Notes: generated by a model from the sequence alone, not told the origin. A stretch of DNA of 64,000 nucleotides from Paenibacillus helianthi (GCF_001909055.1 NZ_LVWI01000003.1:62001-126000); one strand, 5' to 3'. Numbered from the stretch's first letter, positions 43,852 to 53,649 are shown. Program-made: numbers and translations.

Positions 43852-44664
43852 TTATCGCTCCAGCCGGTAGCCGCCGTGGAAGACAGGGCCGACATATTGG
43901 TTGAATGCGTAACCGCTGCGGATGGCTGCGGAGACGAAATCCTTGGCTTTTGCGACAGCATCATGCACAGACAAGCCGCCTGCCAAGCCGCCTGTGATGG
44001 CAGCCGCAAAGGTGCAGCCCGCACCGTGGTTATAGGCTGGTTCGATTTTGGCTGTTTCCAGTACGGTATATTCGGAGCCGTCGAAGAACACATCGATCGC
44101 CAGGTCGCCGCCCAGTGCTTTGCCGCCCTTGACAACAACATTCTTCGTGCCAAGCCCATGAATCAGGCGCGCGGCTTCTTTCATCTCGTCAATGGAGGTC
44201 AGCTTGCCCAGCCCGGAAAGGACACCGGCTTCGAACAGATTGGGTGTTGCCACCGTAGCCAAAGGAAGCAGCAGATCACGGATGGCATTTGCGCTTTCCG
44301 GGTTGAGAACTTCATCTTCTCCTTTGCAGACCATAACCGGATCAATGACCACGTTGGTCTGAAGGTTGTCCTTGATCGCTTTTTCCGCAACCAGCACAAT
44401 ATCTACACTGCCCAGCATTCCGGTCTTCATGGCGTCTACAGGACCGCCTGCGAACACTGTTTTCAACTGCTCCGCAACGATAGCTGCATCAATCGGATAG
44501 ACATTGTGATGCCAGCCTTTATCCGGGTCCATCGTAACAATAGTCGTCAATGCGCTGAAGCCGTAAGTGCCATACTCCTCAAAGGTTTTGAGGTCGGCCT
44601 GGATACCGGCACCTCCGCTGGAGTCACTTCCGGCAATGGTTAGGGTCTTAATGATTTTTGACAA
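43852..44664 (-). CDS. pdxK: Pyridoxine/pyridoxal kinase (ThiD-like)
   Basis: A 270-residue ribokinase-fold kinase. [21 protein letters not shown] is the ThiD/PdxK N-terminus and [14 protein letters not shown] holds the catalytic C-terminal region (ThiD usually has GTGCTLS-type). This Bacillus-type branch phosphorylates vitamin B6 vitamers and sometimes hydroxymethylpyrimidine. GGGGACG lies upstream of the ATG. It is monocistronic, away from thiamine genes, which favours the B6 role. Confidence 0.8.
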   Translation of the reverse strand: MSKIIKTLTIAGSDSSGGAGIQADLKTFEEYGTYGFSALTTIVTMDPDKGWHHNVYPIDAAIVAEQLKTVFAGGPVDAMKTGMLGSVDIVLVAEKAIKDNLQTNVVIDPVMVCKGEDEVLNPESANAIRDLLLPLATVATPNLFEAGVLSGLGKLTSIDEMKEAARLIHGLGTKNVVVKGGKALGGDLAIDVFFDGSEYTVLETAKIEPAYNHGAGCTFAAAITGGLAGGLSVHDAVAKAKDFVSAAIRSGYAFNQYVGPVFHGGYRLER

Positions 44665-44772
44665 AGCGAACGTCCCCTTCTGGTATATGAATAGGTACTG
44701 CGCAACTCTACGACATTATAACAAAAATCATTCCCGGTGTCCGCACTCCGTGTAAGGTTTAGATAGACAGGT

Positions 44773-46224
44773 CTATTCCTTATCACTGTCCAGGCTGCTT
44801 AGCGCTGTCTTGATGGCCTTGTCGTATTGGTAAGGCTCGGCGTTGTCACCGCCCATCCAGTACACCACAAGAAATTTACCGCCTCTGAAGGCATGAGGGT
44901 AAATCCGTGCTCCTCCGTCGTAGGTCGTCCGGTTAATCGCAAGCTTCAACGCATCCAGCCCGGCGGCGCATTCCTCGGCATTATCGTAGGTATAGACGGA
45001 CAGGCGGTCCGAGCGCACCGGAGTATCGGTCTTGTCGATCAGCAGCTCATCCGGCCATCTACCTGCCAGCTCTTTTTTGAACAAATGCTCCTCGGTGTCC
45101 AGTACACGGCTCAGCCTCATCCCCCGCTGTTCGAGAACCAGATATAGAGACTCTGTTGTATTTCCCGTATCGCCTGCGGCAGATTCTGTATTCTGGACAG
45201 CAGGAAGGAGAAGAGGACCATGATAAGTTGTGAAATAACTCAATATGGTATCGATCATGTCCTGTCCGAATGAGCCGGGTGAGGCGGTCAGCTCCAGCTT
45301 GCGGAAAAGGTAACCCCATTCCCCCTCTTCATAGTAGGCGGCTCCATCCGCCTGATATCCCTTTGCTTCCGCAGCTACTGTATACCGCACGGTCCGGGCA
45401 TCCGGACCTTCGGCTCCCATCACCTGCTGCCGGGTGAATTCCCGGGGGGCAATGGTCATTCCATAATCATCTGCCCAATCGGCTTTGCCGGGGATATATG
45501 TGCCGATATCACCCACGGCGCAGCCTTGGCATCCCCAGGCGTTATCCGAATATTGCAAGGTCCGCTGCGGATCTTCCGGATCTTCAAAGGTGACACCATA
45601 GGAGCCGTTGGCTCCGGTGATAGCCGATGCGGTCCAGCCTGCAGGTGCCAGCAGGATATATGCACTGCCGGTATCGGCCCGGAAGATGAGTGCCGCCTGA
45701 AGTTTGCCTTCCATGTCCGGAGGAAGCGGGTAAGTCATGTCTGGCAGCGGCGGTAAAGTTACATGGGTCTCGCCGCCCTCCAGAGCTGGAACGGAGAACA
45801 TAGCAGTTAGCGGGAGGGATATTTCTGACTGCCCCTCTTCCGAAGAAGGGAAGGAGACCGTTGCTGCATAGTTGCTGGCAATACCAACTGCCCGGTCCTT
45901 GTTAGGGCTCCTTTGAGTGCTGCCCGCCGGGGCGTCCTCCAACACTCCGTTGTCCTGTGGAGTGACGGCCGGAGTGACAGCCGGAGTGACAGCCGCAATG
46001 GTGGATTGGGCAGATTTGCCGGGCTCCCAGCTGCTGTAACCCAGCCATAAGATTATTGCGGCTAGCGGCAGCATCACAGCTGCGTAGCTCCAGCTTCTGA
46101 ACCGCTTGTGTTGCTGTATTCTCAGGTGTTCTTCGACATTCTGTCTCATTTGCGGCGTGAATTGTGTACCGTCAAAAGGCTTCTCCTTCAATTGTTTTTC
46201 CCAATCCTCAGGTGATGTGCTCAT
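44773..46224 (-). CDS. Large membrane anti-sigma-like protein
   Basis: About 483 residues: a cytoplasmic N-terminus of 45 residues, one membrane helix at about 46-65, a VTPAVTPAVTP-containing linker and a large extracytoplasmic domain of about 390 residues. The ATG overlaps the stop of the ECF sigma gene (ATGA), the standard arrangement of sigma and anti-sigma genes. There is no zinc-finger anti-sigma motif. The outer domain is not recognised and would be the sensor. Confidence 0.7.
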   Translation of the reverse strand: MSTSPEDWEKQLKEKPFDGTQFTPQMRQNVEEHLRIQQHKRFRSWSYAAVMLPLAAIILWLGYSSWEPGKSAQSTIAAVTPAVTPAVTPQDNGVLEDAPAGSTQRSPNKDRAVGIASNYAATVSFPSSEEGQSEISLPLTAMFSVPALEGGETHVTLPPLPDMTYPLPPDMEGKLQAALIFRADTGSAYILLAPAGWTASAITGANGSYGVTFEDPEDPQRTLQYSDNAWGCQGCAVGDIGTYIPGKADWADDYGMTIAPREFTRQQVMGAEGPDARTVRYTVAAEAKGYQADGAAYYEEGEWGYLFRKLELTASPGSFGQDMIDTILSYFTTYHGPLLLPAVQNTESAAGDTGNTTESLYLVLEQRGMRLSRVLDTEEHLFKKELAGRWPDELLIDKTDTPVRSDRLSVYTYDNAEECAAGLDALKLAINRTTYDGGARIYPHAFRGGKFLVVYWMGGDNAEPYQYDKAIKTALSSLDSDKE

Positions 46225-46757
46225 GATCTTCCCAGCTCCTTCTCCCAGCATTCGTTCGCTTGTTGCCTTGCCCGGTGCAGTCTCGATTTGGCCGCAGAGA
46301 GCGAGATTCCCAGTAGTCCGGATAATTCCTCCATACTCAGCCCATAGTGGGCGTAGAGCATCAGTACCTCTCTATACTTGCGGGGCAACTGCAGGACTAT
46401 CCTCCATACCTCACTGCTCAGGGATTGCTGCAAAAACACCTCTTCGGCAGACGGGCTGGAAGAATCTTTGCCAATCTGATCCTGCAGGGTTACCCGCCGG
46501 ATAAAGCTGCTGCTTCGGTAGGTGAGCCAACGGGTTCGGGTAATCTGCAGCAACCAGGTTCTGACCGCGGCTTCACCGCGGAAGGTATTCATATATTTGT
46601 AGGCCCGGATGAAGGTCTCCTGGGCAATATCATCGGCGGCGCTTCTGCTGCGTGCCAGGTAATAGGCATAGTTCCATACATCTTCGCCATAATGCTCCAT
46701 CAGTGTCTGTAATGCGGCGGCGGTCATGGTGGCCGATTCATTCGTTACGATAGACAT
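46221..46757 (-). CDS. ECF-type RNA polymerase sigma factor
   Basis: A 178-residue sigma-70 family protein with region 2 (RSRSAADDIAQETFIRAYKYM) and region 4 (LPRKYREVLMLYAHYGLSMEELSGLLG...SAAKSRLHRA). AAGGGGGGA precedes the ATG. It is co-translated with the membrane protein that probably holds it inactive. No target promoter was identified. It lies divergent to a glycosyltransferase gene. Confidence 0.9.
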   Translation of the reverse strand: MSIVTNESATMTAAALQTLMEHYGEDVWNYAYYLARSRSAADDIAQETFIRAYKYMNTFRGEAAVRTWLLQITRTRWLTYRSSSFIRRVTLQDQIGKDSSSPSAEEVFLQQSLSSEVWRIVLQLPRKYREVLMLYAHYGLSMEELSGLLGISLSAAKSRLHRARQQANECWEKELGRS

Positions 46758-46937
46758 GCTGTCCCCCCTTGTTCTCTACTGTATTGACCCCTGCATTCCA
46801 GGAAAAGTTTCTTTTTTTGGTAAAAAATATTACGCCAAAAAATTGGCGCAGGCCAAAGAGAGCTGTGGGTTAGAGGAGGGGTTCCAATCGGCTCCATTCG
46901 CATATCCATATAGAAGTATAACGTTTAGGAGGCTGCC

Positions 46938-48050
46938 ATGATTGAAATCAGCTTATGCATGATCGTCCGCAACGAAGAGAACAGCCTGCCCCGCTGCTTA
47001 TCTTCGGTAGCATCCATCGTGGATGAGATCATTATCGTTGATACGGGGTCAACAGACCGGACCCAAGAAATCGCCGCGTCCTTTGGTGCGGTAATTTATG
47101 ATTTTACCTGGATTGAGGATTTCTCGGCGGCCCGTAACTTTGCCTTCAGCAAGGCCACCAAGGATTATATTCTGTGGCTGGATGCTGATGATTATCTGAA
47201 AGACAGAGATCAGGAGCTTTTTAGAGCACTCAAGCACAGCCTTCCGGAGCATGTCGACAGTGTAAATATGCCGTATAATCTGGCCTTCGATTCCGCAGGC
47301 CATGTGATTACGTCACTCCGCCGCAACCGGCTGGTCCGCCGCAGCTGTAATTTCAAGTGGATAGGGCCGGTGCATGAGTACCTGGAGGTCTATGGGCCAT
47401 CCTTCAGCAGTGATGTCTGTATCACCCATGATAAAGACAAAGCTTTTACGGACCGTAATCTGCGGATCTACCAGAAACGGGCCGCTGCCGGGGAGGTATT
47501 CTCACCACGCGACCAGTTCTACTACGCCAATGAGCTACGCGACCACGGGAGGAATGAGGAAGCTTGCGAATACTACAATCTTTTTCTGAAAGGGGGCCTG
47601 GGCTGGGTCGAGGATAATTACCAGGCCTGCCTTCGTCTGGCTGAGTGCATGGAACGGCTGGGGAATAAGGAGGGGGCTTTTGAAGCACTTTGCCTGACTC
47701 TGAAAGTTGACAAGCCACGGCCCGAATTCTGCTGCAGGCTGGCGGCATGGCACTTGGAGAAGAACCAGCTGCTGATGGCAATCTACTGGTATGAGCTGGC
47801 TGTAATGCTGCCACGGAACAGTGATTCCATGGGGATGCGGAATGAAACCTATAGCACCTGGCTCCCGAATCTGCAGCTGGCCTTATGTTATGATCGGCTC
47901 GGACAACATGAGAAGGCAAACCGGTTCAATGAAACGGCACTTCGTTATCACCCCACCCATCCCAGCATGCTGTTCAACCGGAATTATTTCAAAAACCTGC
48001 TCGGTAACAAATATGTTGAGCATGAGCCATTTTCAGATCAGGCCGAATAA
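46938..48050 (+). CDS. Family 2 glycosyltransferase with TPR-like C-terminus
   Basis: A 370-residue protein: GT2 catalytic core with ISLCMIVRNEENSLPRCLSSV, IIIVDTGSTDRT and the DxD motif WLDADDYL, then helical repeats (about 200-340) resembling tetratricopeptide units. SunS-like and cell-surface glycosyltransferases of Bacillota share this plan. GGAGG lies before the ATG. The acceptor is unknown. Confidence 0.8.
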   Translation: MIEISLCMIVRNEENSLPRCLSSVASIVDEIIIVDTGSTDRTQEIAASFGAVIYDFTWIEDFSAARNFAFSKATKDYILWLDADDYLKDRDQELFRALKHSLPEHVDSVNMPYNLAFDSAGHVITSLRRNRLVRRSCNFKWIGPVHEYLEVYGPSFSSDVCITHDKDKAFTDRNLRIYQKRAAAGEVFSPRDQFYYANELRDHGRNEEACEYYNLFLKGGLGWVEDNYQACLRLAECMERLGNKEGAFEALCLTLKVDKPRPEFCCRLAAWHLEKNQLLMAIYWYELAVMLPRNSDSMGMRNETYSTWLPNLQLALCYDRLGQHEKANRFNETALRYHPTHPSMLFNRNYFKNLLGNKYVEHEPFSDQAE

Positions 48051-48111
48051 GAGTGGCTTGCCTTCCTGAAGTGCTCCGCCCAACCTGGCTGCCGATTTCC
48101 CCAAACACACA

Positions 48112-48152
48112 AATCCCACTTGAGATCAGGCCTCAAGTGGGATTGTTCTGCT
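48112..48152. terminator. Bidirectional terminator between GT2 and GH30 genes
   Basis: AATCCCACTTGAG and CTCAAGTGGGATT form a perfect 13-bp stem with a 7-base loop between two convergent genes. T tracts on both sides are interrupted. Confidence 0.8.
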
Positions 48153-49505
48153 TTACTGGAATAGCAGTGTTTGAATCGCGTGAGCCGGGATAATGTTCTC
48201 AGCCAGCTCACCCTTGAACCGTAGCGTGAACGGCAATTGGCTGTCCGTGCGGTTCAGCACAATAACAGCATAGGTTCCGTCCGGATTGCGGAAGGCGGTG
48301 GTCTCCAATTTGTCGGTATATTTGGAGCTGCCGACCCGGATTGCGCCTGGACGGATATATTTACTGAAATGGCCGATGTAGTAGTAGGAGCTCTCGTAAA
48401 TAACTTCATCTTTGGTGGTGTCCCCGATAATTGGAGCATCGCAGAAGTTGCCTACATGGTTCGGACCTCCTTGTTCATCCAGGACGATATTCCAGTCGGT
48501 CCAGCAGGACATCCAATGATTCAGGTTGCCGATGATGTCATGACCATAACGTTCTCCTGTATTCCAGGAGCCAAGTTGAACGCCGCCTTCCTGGCAGCCT
48601 TCGCTGAAGAACAGCTTTTTGTCCGGGAAACGGTCATGAACGGCACTGAGCGCTTCAAAATGATCACCGGAATACCAGTGGAAGCAAATGCCCCAAATGT
48701 ACTTGGAAGCGGCCTGATCTTCAAAAGCGGTTTTCGCCCGCTCATACACGCGTTCCTTATTGTGATCCCAGACCAAAACTTTGACATGGGACAAGCCGGC
48801 TGCTTCTAAGGCAGGGCCGAGTTCATCGCGCACGAAATCCTTTTCCTCTTCAGCAGTGTAAATACAAGAGTCCCAGATCTGTGCAGCCTTGGCTTCATTC
48901 TGCACGCTGACCGCCCAAATATCGATTCCTGCTTCAGCATAGGACTGGATGTATTTCACGAACAGATTTGCCCAGGCTTGTCTGTACTCCGGCTTCAGCT
49001 TGCCACCGTTATTCATTTCACCATTGGTTTTCATGAATGCCGGAGGACTCCACGGGGAGGAGAACAGCCGGAAGCTGTCACCGACAGAAGAAGCTGCCCG
49101 CTGAATCAGCGGCAGGATCGATTCCTGATCTCTGGAAATATTGAAGGAGGAGAGCTCAGGGTCGGTACCATCGACATATGCATAGTTACCTTTGGAGAAG
49201 TCACAGCTCTGGATATGTGAACGGCACAGGGTGTAACCGATCCCATGTTCGGGGTGAAAATAGGCATCGATGATCTCCTGCTGCTTCCCTGGACTGAGCT
49301 TGGCCAGAGTTACAGCTGAAGCTTCGGTCAATGCTCCGCCGAACCCCTCGATGACCTGGTATTCCAGATCCTCATAAATATTAATGAGCTCATTTTCCTT
49401 CTCTGCGGAATCCGGCTGAAAGGCCAGAGCCTCCAGTTCGGTTAACCGGTCTCCGGTCTCCTTGGCTGTCTGAATGACGCGAACGGTTGAATGGGTTATA
49501 GTCAT
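48153..49505 (-). CDS. Glycoside hydrolase family 30 (glucosylceramidase-like)
   Basis: A 450-residue GH30 enzyme without signal peptide, so probably intracellular. The acid/base glutamate is in VSVQNEAKA and the nucleophile in LFFSEGCQEGG. EGFGGALTEASAV is the family N-terminus. Members hydrolyse beta-glucosides or beta-xylosides; the exact substrate is not clear. It is divergent from an AraC regulator whose start is 160 bp away and which probably controls it. Confidence 0.85.
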   Translation of the reverse strand: MTITHSTVRVIQTAKETGDRLTELEALAFQPDSAEKENELINIYEDLEYQVIEGFGGALTEASAVTLAKLSPGKQQEIIDAYFHPEHGIGYTLCRSHIQSCDFSKGNYAYVDGTDPELSSFNISRDQESILPLIQRAASSVGDSFRLFSSPWSPPAFMKTNGEMNNGGKLKPEYRQAWANLFVKYIQSYAEAGIDIWAVSVQNEAKAAQIWDSCIYTAEEEKDFVRDELGPALEAAGLSHVKVLVWDHNKERVYERAKTAFEDQAASKYIWGICFHWYSGDHFEALSAVHDRFPDKKLFFSEGCQEGGVQLGSWNTGERYGHDIIGNLNHWMSCWTDWNIVLDEQGGPNHVGNFCDAPIIGDTTKDEVIYESSYYYIGHFSKYIRPGAIRVGSSKYTDKLETTAFRNPDGTYAVIVLNRTDSQLPFTLRFKGELAENIIPAHAIQTLLFQ

Positions 49506-49667
49506 AACTGTGCAGAACCTCCTGAAAGTGTTGTTGATTTTTGATTTAGGACGGCATCGCCGTTTCTTCTTGATTATAGAAGGTATTCTAGTGGTATTTG
49601 AAGAAACTATATGGTTAAGAACCTCAACGATCTGGTCGTTAGGCTTATAACTGAAAGGAGGAAGACC

Positions 49668-50462
49668 ATGGAATCACCCGGTGTTCATATTCACCTCAGC
49701 TCCTTCTCCCGGCATATCCAGCCCTTCTGGCAACCCTTCCGTGAGGGACTGGATACTTATATCATAAGGCTTCAGGCCGAGGGGGAGTCGGAGGCGCTAA
49801 TTGATGGTGAGATGGTTACCGTGCTTCCCGGAGACCTGCTGCTGTTCCGTCCCGGTGAAGTATACGATCTGAGAATAGGCGAGAAGGAGAGTCCGCTGGG
49901 TTTCAGCGCGGATTATTACGTCATGTGCACGGGGGAGTGGGTGGACCACTGGTGGAACAAGCAGGAGCGGGCCAAGAAGACGCGAATCGCTGAGGACGGC
50001 AAGCTGCAGAGCGTCTGGAAGCAGTTGATTCTGGAGAAACGGCGGCTGGACGGAGGCAGCCCGGAAATTCTCGAAGCCCTGTTCCAAGCACTTTGCCTTC
50101 TGCTGGACCGCGCAATTGCCGAAGCGCCCGTGGGTCCGTCGGCATCGCTGCTGCTCGGATTGAAGATGAAGAATTACATAGAAGAGCATGCCACTTCGCT
50201 GATCAGGCTGGAGGATGTTGCGCGCCACGCAGGTGTCAGTGTCACCCGGGCGGTTCATCTGTTCAAAGCGAAGTTTGGCTATTCGATTATGCAGTACACC
50301 GGGCAAATCCGCCTGGCGATGGCCCTGCAGCTGATGGACAACAGCAACTATACGCTGGAGCGGATTGCGGAGGAAACGGGCTTTGGCAGTTATACTTATT
50401 TTCATAGAGTTTTTCGTGAACGATACGGTGTAGCTCCCGGAGTGTACCGTAAACGTTCCTGA
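49668..50462 (+). CDS. AraC family regulator (cupin sensor)
   Basis: A 264-residue protein with an N-terminal cupin-like sugar-binding region (EALIDGEMVTVLPGDLLLFRPGE) and a C-terminal AraC double helix-turn-helix (IRLEDVARHAGVSVTRAVHLFK; LERIAEETGFGSYTYFHRVFRE). ATG 49668 with AAAGGAGG upstream is chosen over the longer frame. It likely activates the divergent GH30 gene when the cognate sugar is present. Confidence 0.85.
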   Translation: MESPGVHIHLSSFSRHIQPFWQPFREGLDTYIIRLQAEGESEALIDGEMVTVLPGDLLLFRPGEVYDLRIGEKESPLGFSADYYVMCTGEWVDHWWNKQERAKKTRIAEDGKLQSVWKQLILEKRRLDGGSPEILEALFQALCLLLDRAIAEAPVGPSASLLLGLKMKNYIEEHATSLIRLEDVARHAGVSVTRAVHLFKAKFGYSIMQYTGQIRLAMALQLMDNSNYTLERIAEETGFGSYTYFHRVFRERYGVAPGVYRKRS

Positions 50463-50466
50463 ACGC

Positions 50467-50500
50467 AAAAAAAACCGCAGCATATTCGATTATGCTGCGG
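50467..50500 (-). terminator. Terminator for the SGNH hydrolase gene
   Basis: CCGCAGCATA and TATGCTGCGG form a perfect 10-bp stem. On the minus strand it is followed by TTTTTTTT, so it ends the SGNH hydrolase transcript; it may also slow the AraC transcript. Confidence 0.85.
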
Positions 50501-50523
50501 GCCGGGCCTTGTCTATGGTTTTT

Positions 50524-51291
50524 CTAATGGCTGTGCAGAGCCTGTCCCTTGCTGTCCAGCAGGAGCTGAGGTTCGCTGCTGGAGATGAACTCCAGAACCT
50601 TGTCATAGATAATGCGGTGTCCTGCCCGGTTCGGATGAATCCCGTCGCGGCAGATGAATTCCGTATAATCCGGCTGCTGTAGGAATGCGCCGCGGACATC
50701 AATAATTTTCGTCTTCGTACTCTCCGCGACCTTGATGATTGTGGAATTGTATCTTTCCTGCCACCAGTAGATCTTCGTGACACTGCCGAGGAATTTCAAA
50801 ATGCTCTCTTCCGAAGCCGGATTGTTTCCGCTGACCCATTTGAAATAGTTATCTGCATTTAGAGGTGGCAGGCTCATTAGAATCGGCATGATCCCTTGAT
50901 TTCTCAGGAAGTCGATCATATCCCGGAGCATACTTTCGAATGCCGTGAAATCGGTCTTGGGATTATGCTCGGCCTCCGGATGACTTACAATGTCCTGCCA
51001 GTTGAAATCGCAGTCATTCCCCCCGTATTCAATGAGCACCATATCCGGCTTCTCCTTCAGCACATCCCGTTTCAGATTCCCGAAGCCTTTGAGCAGCGTA
51101 TTGCCAAACCTGGCGGTGTTGCGCAATGCTCCCTTCAGCTTCCCTTGCAGCAGTGAGACGTAGTTATCCTCCAGGATAACATATTTGCTTCTGCCTTCAT
51201 CATAGACTACACCTTTCGAGATGGAGTCTCCGCTAACCATATATTTATACTCAAACCCTGCAGCTGTCAAACGACCTTCATTCCTATGCAT
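50524..51291 (-). CDS. SGNH/GDSL hydrolase
   Basis: A 255-residue esterase-like protein. VSGDSISKG is block I with the catalytic serine, EYGGNDCDF block III and CRDGIHPNRAGH block V with the Asp-His pair. There is no signal peptide. Relatives deacetylate carbohydrates or act as lipases. GGAGGTGAG precedes the start. Its neighbours act on carbohydrates, which favours a deacetylase role. Confidence 0.8.
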   Translation of the reverse strand: MHRNEGRLTAAGFEYKYMVSGDSISKGVVYDEGRSKYVILEDNYVSLLQGKLKGALRNTARFGNTLLKGFGNLKRDVLKEKPDMVLIEYGGNDCDFNWQDIVSHPEAEHNPKTDFTAFESMLRDMIDFLRNQGIMPILMSLPPLNADNYFKWVSGNNPASEESILKFLGSVTKIYWWQERYNSTIIKVAESTKTKIIDVRGAFLQQPDYTEFICRDGIHPNRAGHRIIYDKVLEFISSSEPQLLLDSKGQALHSH

Positions 51292-51386
51292 GGTCTCACC
51301 TCCGAAACTATATTGTACTTAATCTTAGTGTAAACCATTCATGAAGGCATTGCCTATGTATAAACGTCACGGGTTACGCCAAACAA

Positions 51387-51430
51387 GCAGCTGCGAAATC
51401 CGTGAAACCGGACGCAGCTGCTGCATTTTA
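51387..51430. terminator. Terminator-like hairpin between GT4 and SGNH genes
   Basis: GCAGCTGCG and CGCAGCTGC are perfect 9-bp arms with a 17-base loop, with TTTTA on the plus side and TTGTTTGG on the minus side. It lies just after the stop of the minus-strand GT4 gene. Confidence 0.6.
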
Positions 51431-51436
51431 ATTTGG

Positions 51437-52543
51437 CTACTGGCCTTTGTGCAATTTATAGCCGGCCAATCGGCGCAATAATGGAGTTCGGGTTGACTCA
51501 TTCTGGGGAATATCCTGTACAAACCGCATTACCGCCTGCTCCAGACTAGTTACACTGTTATCCCAGGTCCAGGCCAAGGAATCAGCTTCCCCTTGTTCTG
51601 CTAAACGGGTTCTGAGCGGAGTGTCATAGATCAGGCGCACCACATCCTGAGCGAGCCGGTTCTCATAGCGGTACGAGAGCAGGCAATTATCACCGTGACG
51701 GGCATACTGGAGATTCCCCCCGGAGTATACGGATACCAGAGCAGCCCCGCAGCGCATGGCTTCCAGTCCTGGGAGAGAACCGGCATCGAAGGCGCTGGCG
51801 CTGACAAAAATATCAGCTCCGTTATAATGATAACAGAGCTCTTCATCATTCTTTGGGGTGAAAAAGCGGTATTTTCCACCGTCATTCATCTGCTGCAAGG
51901 ATACCGAGCTATAGAATTCATCCGGCGGACAGATGAAGTTGATGTTCACCTGTGGTGCATTATGTTTGACGATGTCAAGCTGTTTCACCAGATAGTCCTG
52001 CTCACGGTGCGAGGCAAATCCATTCTCTTCCTTGCGCAGGATGGCCGTAATATTGAGCGGCTCCTGCAGCATATGGCGGATATGCTGGTTGCGAAACGCC
52101 GTACTGATGCCTATAGGTACAATGCTCCCGGTTATGCCATGGCTCAGCGCTATTAATTCCTGCTGCCACCGGGATAATACAAGCAGCTTGTCAGTGATAT
52201 GATAGGTTGGGAAAGATACCTCGTTCTCCGGCAGAAAAAGCGGTTCGTAACATAAAGATAGACGGATATGCATGCCTTTACCCTTTTGACTTGCAGCCTC
52301 CGATACCGGGACAGTCGTATAGAAATTGGATACGATCATATCACTGACGGGAAAATCGGACTCTCTCAGCACCGTATGATCCGTACGCAGCACCTGGGAG
52401 TGGACATTATAGGAGATGTCGCCACCGGAAGGCATGAGGATCACGACTTCATGGCCCCGGGCGGTGAGCCCGTTGGTGAGTTCTACCAGCATGCGCTGCG
52501 CCCCGCCATGGCACAAGGTTAGAATGGGGAACGTAAACCTCAT
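51437..52543 (-). CDS. Glycosyltransferase family 4-like protein
   Basis: A 368-residue GT-B fold protein. LTLCHGGAQRMLVELTNGL is the N-terminal acceptor side and ADIFVSASAFDAGSLPGLEAMRCG the donor-nucleotide motif with the E-x7-E variant. It should transfer a sugar from a nucleotide sugar to an unknown acceptor. It appears monocistronic; a GAAGGG-like site lies before the ATG. Confidence 0.8.
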   Translation of the reverse strand: MRFTFPILTLCHGGAQRMLVELTNGLTARGHEVVILMPSGGDISYNVHSQVLRTDHTVLRESDFPVSDMIVSNFYTTVPVSEAASQKGKGMHIRLSLCYEPLFLPENEVSFPTYHITDKLLVLSRWQQELIALSHGITGSIVPIGISTAFRNQHIRHMLQEPLNITAILRKEENGFASHREQDYLVKQLDIVKHNAPQVNINFICPPDEFYSSVSLQQMNDGGKYRFFTPKNDEELCYHYNGADIFVSASAFDAGSLPGLEAMRCGAALVSVYSGGNLQYARHGDNCLLSYRYENRLAQDVVRLIYDTPLRTRLAEQGEADSLAWTWDNSVTSLEQAVMRFVQDIPQNESTRTPLLRRLAGYKLHKGQ

Positions 52544-52701
52544 CGATGATCTCTTCCCTTCTACAATGAAGCTGCAAAATAGCGAATACAGATTATGTAT
52601 ACTATTTTATTCAGCGGAAACTGAAAAGTACCAGGTCTGAAGGTACTAATTCTTCAGCCGACATTAAGAAGAGAATGCAGACAGCTACTGAACTGGAAGC
52701 A

Positions 52702-53547
52702 TTAGGAGGGATGCCTGCTCAGGCTCTGCAGCAGGGCTACTGTCTTGCGGACTTCCGGGCCTTGAATATCCTCAAGCGAGACATCGATCATCGGCTTGCG
52801 GGCCTGGAGCTTATTCAGGAACTCTGCCGTATGGAATAATCCCCGGCCGGGCTGACCATGACGGATACGGGCACCCTCGGCATACATATCTTTCAGATGG
52901 GCAAGGATGATCCGGTCTCCGAACAGGCTGAATGCTTCGTCTACGATCTCATCCTGCTGCTCTACTTGATCTCCGATCAGGTTGCAGGGATCAAAGACTA
53001 CGCCTATGGAGCTGGAGGGGACCTCGTCGAGAATCCGGCGCATTTTGGCCGGAGTGGATAAGGTATGGGTTCTTACAGGCTCAAGCCCAAGGAACACTCC
53101 CCATTTTTCTGCTTCCTCGGCCAGTTCCAGAACGGTGGACCGGAGGGTCTCCCAGCCCAGTTCCTCATACCGGTGGGGCTCAAATTCTGCAAAAGTGGTT
53201 AACTCACCGGTCTCCGTAGCGACCATCGGTGCGCCGAACAGCCGGGCATACCGCAAATGCTCCTTGAACCGTTCGATCTCCTGCCGGCGGATAGACGGGT
53301 CGGGATGAATCGGATTGATGTAACAGCCAAGCACACCGATACGGATACCCGCCCGGTCGAACTGTTCGCCGATATAATTGGCAAGCCCCGGACTAAGCTT
53401 TCCGGTAGAGGTGTCGATATCCTGTATGGCTTTGGACAAAGCCAACTGGACAAAACTGATTCCGTAATCTTGAAGCACAGCTGTAAGCTCTTTAAGCGGC
53501 AGACAGCCTGCGGTGTGGGCTAAAGTTCCGTAACGGATGAAAAACAA
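52702..53547 (-). CDS. Sugar phosphate isomerase/epimerase family protein
   Basis: About 280 residues of the AP-endonuclease-2 TIM-barrel family. GLEPVRTHTLSTP, GVVFDPCNLIGD and ILAHLKDMYAEGARIRHGQPG carry the metal ligands. The start is unclear: AAAAGGAG abuts a TTG at 53547, and the codon at ideal spacing is an ATC (53538); no ATG is available. It is divergent from a CE7 esterase gene and two cre-like dyads lie between them. Substrate unknown. Confidence 0.75.
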   Translation of the reverse strand: MFFIRYGTLAHTAGCLPLKELTAVLQDYGISFVQLALSKAIQDIDTSTGKLSPGLANYIGEQFDRAGIRIGVLGCYINPIHPDPSIRRQEIERFKEHLRYARLFGAPMVATETGELTTFAEFEPHRYEELGWETLRSTVLELAEEAEKWGVFLGLEPVRTHTLSTPAKMRRILDEVPSSSIGVVFDPCNLIGDQVEQQDEIVDEAFSLFGDRIILAHLKDMYAEGARIRHGQPGRGLFHTAEFLNKLQARKPMIDVSLEDIQGPEVRKTVALLQSLSRHPS

Positions 53548-53591
53548 CTCCTTTTGAAAAATATGGATTTGTATTAGTATTAGCTTTATAT

Positions 53592-53631
53592 TAATAGCGC
53601 TTTCAGTTACTTGCAATGGTAAAGCGCTGAC
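53592..53631. promoter_or_regulatory. Two cre-like dyads between isomerase and esterase genes
   Basis: TGAAAGCGCTATTA (minus strand of 53592-53605) matches the CcpA cre consensus except one position. A second AAAGCGCT core is in GTAAAGCGCTGAC (53619-53631) with a better right half than left half. They sit between divergent genes, so CcpA or a LacI-type regulator could control both. Confidence 0.5.
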
Positions 53632-53649
53632 AGAATAGGAGAGAATGTA

